From Paracoccaceae bacterium (GTDB lineage: Bacteria; Pseudomonadota; Alphaproteobacteria; Rhodobacterales; Rhodobacteraceae): a stretch of DNA of 8,533 nt. Every line of letters starts with the position of its first letter. The first letter of the stretch is position 1. The stretch lies in contig DNSZ01000130.1 of assembly GCA_003500165.1 (NCBI GenBank), positions 1 through 8,533 of the forward strand. The letters are read 5' to 3'. The notes under the pieces were generated by a model, which made no database searches, had not been told where the DNA came from, and saw only the letters and a program-made list of their open reading frames with translations. The translations under genes were made by a program, and so were the position numbers. Below are positions 1 through 3,896 of this stretch, piece by piece.

Positions 1-12
1 TGGGTGGGCGGG

Positions 13-34
13 GCCGGTTCCCGGCGCGCGCGCC
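13..34 (-). terminator. Weak GC hairpin downstream of dat
   Basis: Bases 13-17 (GCCGG) and 21-25 (CCGGC) form a perfect 5-bp stem with a 3-base loop. They overlap a 12-bp palindrome, GGCGCGCGCGCC, at 23-34. Both lie just beyond the dat stop codon, in its direction of transcription. No T-tract follows on the minus strand, so this is at best a weak or Rho-assisted terminator, and in such GC-rich DNA it may be chance. Confidence 0.2.
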
Positions 35-41
35 CGCACAA

Positions 42-896
42 TCAGAGCGCGGCCTTGCGGCTTTCCTCGATGTAAAGCGCGCGCAGCCGTTGCGCGACCG
101 GGCCGGGCCGGCCGTCGCCCAGGGTCGCGCCGTCGATCGCCACCACCGGCAGCACGAAGGTCGAAGCCGAGGTGACGAAGGCCTCGGCGGCTTCCCTCGC
201 TTCCTCGGGGGTGAAGGCGCGTTCCTCCACCGTCATCTGCGCCTCGCGGGCATAGCGCATCACGGCGGCCCGGGTGATGCCCGCCAGGATCGCGGGGCTC
301 AGATCGCGGGTCACCAGCCGGCCGTCGCGGGTGACGATCCAGGCATTGTTCGAGGTGCCTTCGGTCACCTTGCCGTCCTCGACCATCCAGGCATCGCCGG
401 CGCCTGCCCGCTTCGCCGCCATCTTGGCCATCGACGGATACAAGAGTTGCACCGTCTTGATGTCGCGCCGCGCCCAGCGCCGGTCGGGCAGGGTGATCAC
501 CGAAATGCCGGCCCGCGCGGCGGGGGTATCGACCAGCGGCTTTTCTTGCGTGAACAGCACCAGCGTCGGCTCGGCCGCTTCGGGATACAGGAAATCGCGG
601 TCGGCCGCACCGCGGGTGACCTGCAGATAGATCAGCCCCTCGGTCAGGCCGTTGCGCGCCACCATCTCGTGGTGAATGCCCAGAAGCGTGGCATCGTCGG
701 CCGGATGCGCCATGTCGAGTTCGTCGAGCGAGCGCGCCAGCCGCGCCATGTGGCCGGGGAAATCCACCAGCTTGCCGCCCAACACCGTGGTGACCTCATA
801 GACGGCATCGGCGAACAGAAAGCCCCTGTCGAAGACCGACACGCGGGCCTCTTCCTCGGGCACATAGTCGCCATTGACATAGACGATGCGGGACAT
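42..896 (-). CDS. dat: D-amino acid aminotransferase (PLP fold type IV)
   Basis: Cytosolic PLP enzyme that should interconvert D-alanine + 2-oxoglutarate and pyruvate + D-glutamate. The 284-residue product is the normal length for the family. Seen: the N-terminal Y-V-N-G and F-D-R-G-F-L-F segments, the Y-E-V motif at Tyr33-Glu34, the V-T-R-G segment of the substrate pocket, the D-I-K motif with the catalytic PLP lysine at Lys147, and V-T-E-G-T-S-N-N with the PLP-pyridine glutamate at Glu179. This order matches the well-studied Bacillus enzyme (Lys145, Glu177). The frame is open 11 codons further upstream to 929, but I chose the ATG at 896. It has a GGAG five bases upstream, and family homology begins there. 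Close relatives are branched-chain aminotransferase and aminodeoxychorismate lyase; the V-T-R-G and R-D-I-K context favours D-amino acids. The dgcA-dgcN genes on the same strand suggest a D-glutamate link. Confidence 0.88.
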   Translation of the reverse strand: MSRIVYVNGDYVPEEEARVSVFDRGFLFADAVYEVTTVLGGKLVDFPGHMARLARSLDELDMAHPADDATLLGIHHEMVARNGLTEGLIYLQVTRGAADRDFLYPEAAEPTLVLFTQEKPLVDTPAARAGISVITLPDRRWARRDIKTVQLLYPSMAKMAAKRAGAGDAWMVEDGKVTEGTSNNAWIVTRDGRLVTRDLSPAILAGITRAAVMRYAREAQMTVEERAFTPEEAREAAEAFVTSASTFVLPVVAIDGATLGDGRPGPVAQRLRALYIEESRKAAL

Positions 897-924
897 GCTG
901 GCTCCGTTCAGCGCAATCTGTTCA

Positions 925-936
925 TGCAAGGTTGCA
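925..936. promoter_or_regulatory. Inverted repeat in the dat / HEPN-pair divergent spacer
   Basis: TGCAA-GG-TTGCA is a perfect 5+5 inverted repeat with a 2-base centre, 29 bases upstream of the dat start and 65 bases upstream of the small-protein gene. A symmetric site between divergent genes could be a regulator operator. The regulator is unknown, and no regulator gene lies in the window. Confidence 0.3.
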
Positions 937-967
937 ATGTGGGATTCCTAAGGTCGCTTTCGTGACC

Positions 968-975
968 TATATACA
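968..975 (+). promoter_or_regulatory. Candidate -10 region of the unnamed gene pair
   Basis: An AT-rich octamer, TATATACA, stands out in GC-rich DNA 27 bases upstream of the ATG at 1002, and contains TATATA and TATACA. I found no convincing -35 hexamer at the right distance; TTCCTA at 945-950 is poor. The -10 assignment is therefore tentative. Confidence 0.27.
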
Positions 976-1001
976 CATCTGCAGGAAGGAAGGGAGACCC
1001 C

Positions 1002-1292
1002 ATGACAGAGAACAGCGAGGGTCTTGAGGAAGCTGTGCGCAGCTTCATTCAGAGCCGGTTCCGCGAAGCCGTTTCGATCAAGAGCATCGACCTGCAGGAT
1101 GACACGGATCAAGACGGGTTGCCGATCCTCCAGGTTCGCATCGTCTTCGAGAGCGGATCCGAAACCCTGCCGCCAGCAAACGAGGTGGCGGGCCTGGTGC
1201 GACGGCTGCGACCGACTTTGGAAGAGTTCCGGGTGGAAGGCTTTCCGATCCTCTCCTTCATCGCCGCAGGAGAGCACGCTGCGACCACGTGA
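1002..1292 (+). CDS. Small acidic conserved-looking protein, partner of the HEPN-like gene
   Basis: Not a family I can name. The 96-residue product is acidic and cytosolic, with no signal peptide or membrane segment. By eye its elements run helix (residues 6-19, E-E-A-V-R-S-F-I), strand (about 23-30), an acidic D-D-T-D-Q-D-G turn, strand (P-I-L-Q-V-R-I-V-F), helix (E-V-A-G-L-V-R-R-L-R) and strand (F-P-I-L-S-F-I). This alpha-beta-beta-alpha-beta order would suit a small ferredoxin-like fold. There is no nucleotidyltransferase G-S-x-x-D motif, so it is not an MNT antitoxin. The start is well supported: AAGGGAG at 990-996 sits five bases before the ATG. The stop lies inside the next gene, whose proposed start is 14 bases upstream of this gene's end, so the two are probably translationally coupled. 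Base composition is lower in GC than the flanks. A role as antitoxin or regulator of its partner is inference from layout only. Confidence 0.75.
   Translation: MTENSEGLEEAVRSFIQSRFREAVSIKSIDLQDDTDQDGLPILQVRIVFESGSETLPPANEVAGLVRRLRPTLEEFRVEGFPILSFIAAGEHAATT
1268..1272 (+). promoter_or_regulatory. Ribosome binding site that decides a CTG start
   Basis: AGGAG lies six bases before the CTG at 1279-1281, inside the coding sequence of the upstream gene. It is the only strong Shine-Dalgarno match near the beginning of the HEPN-like reading frame and is the main reason for placing the start at a rare codon. Confidence 0.55.
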
Positions 1293-1749
1293 CTTCCTTC
1301 AATCAGCACGTATTCTGGTCGACGCCGACCCCGGAAAGCCGCGTCAGGCCAACCTGCGCCGCGCGCAAAGCTCCTGCTATTACGCCTTGTTCCACACGCT
1401 TTGCCGGACATGTGCCGACACCATGATCGGCGGCACCGGGGCCGATCGGAGCCGCCCAGCCTGGCGGCAGGTCTACCGCTCGGTCGAGCACAGATATGCA
1501 AAGAACCAATGCAAGAATCAGGATGTGATCGGGCGCTTTCCAGATGCCATCGAGGACTTTGCCAACGCCTTCATCTCGGCGCAGGACAAGCGTCACGCAG
1601 CCGATTATGACCCGGACGTCGCCTTGACGCGGTCGGAGGTTCAAGTGGACATTGCCCAAGCGGAGACGGCAATCAGTGCCTTCGAAGGATGCAGCCTCAA
1701 GGATCGCCGTGCCTTTGCTGCCTGGGTTATCTTCAAGCACCGACCCTGA
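1279..1749 (+). CDS. HEPN-like helical protein of unknown function, probable CTG start
   Basis: The predicted 156-residue soluble protein is largely helical. Seen: an N-terminal helix (D-F-L-Q-S-A-R-I-L), then R-R-A-Q-S-S-C-Y-Y-A-L-F-H at 27-39, and later R-H-A-A-D-Y-D at 105-111 followed by a long helix. The A-Y-Y-A-x-F-H-like and R-x-A-D-Y-like signatures, in this order and spacing, resemble HEPN-domain proteins of the UPF0332 type, many of which are toxins or accessory RNases. However, I find no R-x(4-6)-H catalytic motif: Arg67-His71 has three residues between and Arg63-His71 has seven. Nuclease activity is therefore not supported. Five cysteines (33, 42, 45, 78, 138) include H-x2-C-x2-C at 39-45. 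The frame has no ATG, GTG or TTG between an ATG at 1099, which lies in out-of-frame-looking sequence, and TTG codon 37. CTG 1279 with AGGAG six bases upstream fits best. It overlaps the upstream gene and ends 6 bases from the dgcA stop. Confidence 0.7.
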   Translation: MRPRDFLQSARILVDADPGKPRQANLRRAQSSCYYALFHTLCRTCADTMIGGTGADRSRPAWRQVYRSVEHRYAKNQCKNQDVIGRFPDAIEDFANAFISAQDKRHAADYDPDVALTRSEVQVDIAQAETAISAFEGCSLKDRRAFAAWVIFKHRP

Positions 1750-1755
1750 CCCGCA

Positions 1756-2721
1756 CTACCCCCAGAGTTCGCTGTCAGGCGGGTGCACCCCCGCCGCGTC
1801 ATAGGCCAACGGTGGGTCACGGTCTTCGGCCAGCAGCAAGGGCGCGTCGAGATCGACCACCGCGGCCCCCTGCGCCACCAGCACCGCGGGCGCCATGGCG
1901 AGCGACGAGCCGATCATGCAGCCCACCATGATGCCATAGCCCGCCGCCTGTGCTGCATCCCGCAAGGCCAGCGCCTCGGTCAGTCCGCCGGTCTTGTCAA
2001 GCTTGATGTTGACCATGTCGTATTTGCCGGCCAGCCCGGGCAGCGATGCCCGGTCATGGCAGGATTCGTCGGCACAAAGCGGCACCAGGCGTGGCAGCCC
2101 GGCCAGCGCGTCGTCGTCCCCCGCGGGCAGGGGCTGTTCGACAAGCGCCACCCCCAGCCGCGCCAGATGCGGGGCCAGCGCGGCATAGCTCTCGGCCGTC
2201 CAGCCTTCGTTGGCGTCGACGATCAGCCGGGCCTCGGGCGCACCCGCCCGCACCGCTTCCAGCCGGGCGAGATCGTCCGCCGTCCCCAGCTTGATCTTCA
2301 GCAGCGGCCGATGCGCGTGCCGGGCCGCCGCTGCCTGCATCGCTGCGGGCGCATCGAGCGACAGGGTATAGGCGGTGATCTCGGGCCCAGGTTCTTGGAG
2401 CCCTGCGAGCTGCCACACCGGGCGGCCGGCTTGTTTCGCCTCCAGATCCCACAGCGCGCAATCGACCGCGTTGCGCGCCGCGCCGGGCGCCAGCAGCCCC
2501 TGCAGCGCATCCCGCGTCACATCGCCGGGCAGGCCCGCGATCTGCGCCCGGACGCTGTCCACCGTCTCGCCATAGCGGGCATAGGGCACGCATTCGCCGC
2601 GCCCCGTCACACCGCCCCGGGTCACCTCGACCCGCAGCACCCGCGCCTCGGTGCGGCTGCCGCGCGAGATGGTAAAGGCCGCGCGCAGTTGAAACCGATC
2701 CTCGAAGACGGCGAGGCTCAC
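1756..2721 (-). CDS. dgcA: Enolase-superfamily N-acetyl-D-glutamate racemase / dipeptide epimerase DgcA
   Basis: A 321-residue enolase-superfamily protein of the muconate-lactonising subgroup. The N-terminal capping domain covers roughly residues 1-100, followed by the barrel. All catalytic parts are visible: the K-I-K motif with base Lys144; Mg2+ ligands Asp169 (V-D-A-N-E-G-W), Glu195 (V-E-Q-P-L-P) and Asp218 (C-A-D-E-S); and the opposite-face base Lys240 in N-I-K-L-D-K. The spacings match E. coli L-Ala-D/L-Glu epimerase. Family knowledge: the same scaffold serves Ala-Glu dipeptide epimerases and DgcA, which racemises N-acetyl-D-glutamate to N-acetyl-L-glutamate. The adjacent dgcN decides for DgcA here. 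The start is GTG at 2721, overlapping the dgcN stop as GTGA, which implies translational coupling. The alternative is a plain dipeptide epimerase for murein-peptide recycling. Confidence 0.85.
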   Translation of the reverse strand: MSLAVFEDRFQLRAAFTISRGSRTEARVLRVEVTRGGVTGRGECVPYARYGETVDSVRAQIAGLPGDVTRDALQGLLAPGAARNAVDCALWDLEAKQAGRPVWQLAGLQEPGPEITAYTLSLDAPAAMQAAAARHAHRPLLKIKLGTADDLARLEAVRAGAPEARLIVDANEGWTAESYAALAPHLARLGVALVEQPLPAGDDDALAGLPRLVPLCADESCHDRASLPGLAGKYDMVNIKLDKTGGLTEALALRDAAQAAGYGIMVGCMIGSSLAMAPAVLVAQGAAVVDLDAPLLLAEDRDPPLAYDAAGVHPPDSELWG

Positions 2722-3740
2722 AAGGCCCCCAGCGCGTCGACAAGCCGTCCGGCCCCCTGACGGAACGGATCGACCGTGGGCAGGCCCATCCGCGCCTCGG
2801 TCGCCGCGATCTCGGCCATCGCCTCATCCTCGCCCAGATGCTGGGTGTTGAGCGAGACCCCGACCACCTGCACATCGGGGTTGACGATGCGCGCCAGCGC
2901 CAGCGCCTGGTCGCGCAGCGCCTCGAGGCTCGGCAGCGGGTAATGCGGCAGGCCACGCATGTGCCGCCTTGTCGGCTCGTGCGACAGGATCAGCGCATCG
3001 GGCTGGCCGCCATGGATCAGCGCCAGGGTGACGCCCGAATAGGAGGGATGGAACAGGCTGCCCTGCCCCTCGATCAGGTCCCAGTGATCGGCGTCGTTGT
3101 CGGGCGTCAGCCATTCCACCGCGCCGGCCATGAAATCGGCGATCACCGCGTCGAGCGGCACACCGTCGCCGGTGATCAGGATGCCGGTCTGCCCGGTCGC
3201 GCGGAAGGTTGCCGAAAGCCCGCGGCGGCGCATCTCGGCATCCATCGCTATGGCCGTGTACATCTTGCCGACCGAACAATCGGTGCCGACGGCGAGGCAG
3301 CGTTTTCCGGGGCGCCGCCGGCCATCGGCGATCGGGTATTTCACCTCGGGCACCCGGACGTCGTGCAGCGCCCGGCCGGTGGCGCGCGCCACGGCGGCCA
3401 GATCGGGTTCGTCGCGCAGCAGGTTGTGGAGCCCGCTGGCCAGATCGAAACCTTCCTCGAGCGCGGTCACCAGAACCTTCTTCCACGCGGGCGCGATCAC
3501 CCCGCCCCGGTTCGCCACCCCGATCACCAGGGTCCGGGCGCCCGCGGCCCTGGCCTCGGCCAGCGTCATCTCGGGGCGGCCCAGATCGGCCTGACAGTCG
3601 GGCAGCCGCAACTGGCCGATCGCGTATTCGGGCCGCCAGTCGCAGATGCCCTGGGCAACCTTTGCCGCAAGCTGGTCGGGCGCATCGCCCAGAAACAGCA
3701 GATACGGGGTTGCGATAAGGGGTGCATGATCTTCGGTCAT
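2718..3740 (-). CDS. dgcN: D-glutamate N-acetyltransferase DgcN (DUF1611 family)
   Basis: A 340-residue cytosolic protein of the DUF1611 family. An N-terminal Rossmann-like part (L-V-I-G-V-A-N-R-G-G-V near 70-80) is followed by a P-loop-like segment, G-T-D-C-S-V-G-K at 152-159, typical of the family. The conserved blocks R-A-T-G-Q-T-G-I-L, E-G-Q-G-S-L-F-H-P and L-S-H-E-P-T-R follow. Established: in marine proteobacteria DgcN acetylates D-glutamate and DgcA racemises the product, allowing D-Glu to be used as a nutrient. Some members have older 'NAD-dependent epimerase/dehydratase' annotations, which the P-loop does not support. Start: ATG at 3740 with AGGA eight bases upstream. dgcN is the first gene of a two-gene operon with dgcA (4-base overlap). 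A 16-bp hairpin or operator-like site lies in its leader. Confidence 0.87.
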   Translation of the reverse strand: MTEDHAPLIATPYLLFLGDAPDQLAAKVAQGICDWRPEYAIGQLRLPDCQADLGRPEMTLAEARAAGARTLVIGVANRGGVIAPAWKKVLVTALEEGFDLASGLHNLLRDEPDLAAVARATGRALHDVRVPEVKYPIADGRRRPGKRCLAVGTDCSVGKMYTAIAMDAEMRRRGLSATFRATGQTGILITGDGVPLDAVIADFMAGAVEWLTPDNDADHWDLIEGQGSLFHPSYSGVTLALIHGGQPDALILSHEPTRRHMRGLPHYPLPSLEALRDQALALARIVNPDVQVVGVSLNTQHLGEDEAMAEIAATEARMGLPTVDPFRQGAGRLVDALGAL

Positions 3741-3752
3741 GGGACGATCCTA

Positions 3753-3768
3753 GCGCCAAGTGTGGCGC
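3753..3768. promoter_or_regulatory. Inverted repeat in the dgcN leader
   Basis: GCGCCA-AGTG-TGGCGC is a perfect 6+6 inverted repeat with a 4-base centre, lying 13-28 bases upstream of the dgcN ATG. It could be an operator for a regulator of D-glutamate use, or a leader hairpin in dgcN mRNA close to the ribosome binding site. No regulator gene is in the window. Confidence 0.4.
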
Positions 3769-3800
3769 CCCGGAAGCCCCGAGCGACGCCACCCCCGCCC

Positions 3801-3834
3801 GCGCCGCGCGGCGCGCTGGACAGACCCGGCCGGG
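3801..3834. other. Two perfect GC palindromes in the dgcN / PPDK-like spacer
   Basis: GCGCCGCGCGGCGC (3801-3814) and CCCGGCCGGG (3825-3834) are perfect palindromes 10 bases apart, between divergent genes. In DNA this rich in G and C such short palindromes occur by chance, so a regulatory role is only possible. Confidence 0.25.
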
Positions 3835-3840
3835 CTGTTA

Positions 3841-3885
3841 TGCTGCAGATGCAAAAAGGCACGGGATTGGGCAAGGTGCTGCAGA
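3841..3885 (+). repeat. 9-bp direct repeat upstream of the PPDK-like gene
   Basis: TGCTGCAGA occurs at 3841-3849 and again at 3877-3885, 36 bases start to start. Each copy contains the palindrome CTGCAG. The second copy ends 11 bases before the chosen ATG at 3897. Paired direct half-sites upstream of a gene can be operators; the regulator is unknown. Confidence 0.3.
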
Positions 3886-3896
3886 GAAACGCAACC

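Noticed and set aside
897..929. Longer N-terminus for dat from the ATG at 929
   Set aside because: The 11 extra residues do not resemble the family, would cover the inverted repeat, and the ATG at 896 has a good GGAG at the right distance.
90..965. A 291-codon plus-strand open frame opposite dat
   Set aside because: Its composition is typical of antisense GC-rich shadows, and it has no recognisable motif or ribosome binding site; dat on the other strand has all its catalytic residues.
1289..1291. GTG overlapping the stop of the small-protein gene as GTGA, as a start for the next gene
   Set aside because: It is out of frame with the HEPN-like reading frame, so it cannot be its start codon.
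1024..1749. Starting the HEPN-like gene at the ATG at 1024
   Set aside because: The first 85 codons would overlap almost the whole upstream gene and read as low-complexity Arg/Ser-rich sequence. HEPN-like sequence begins only after 1279.
2838..3896. Upstream extension of the PPDK-like frame to 2838
   Set aside because: The frame merely stays open antisense to dgcA-dgcN; PPDK homology starts near 3897.
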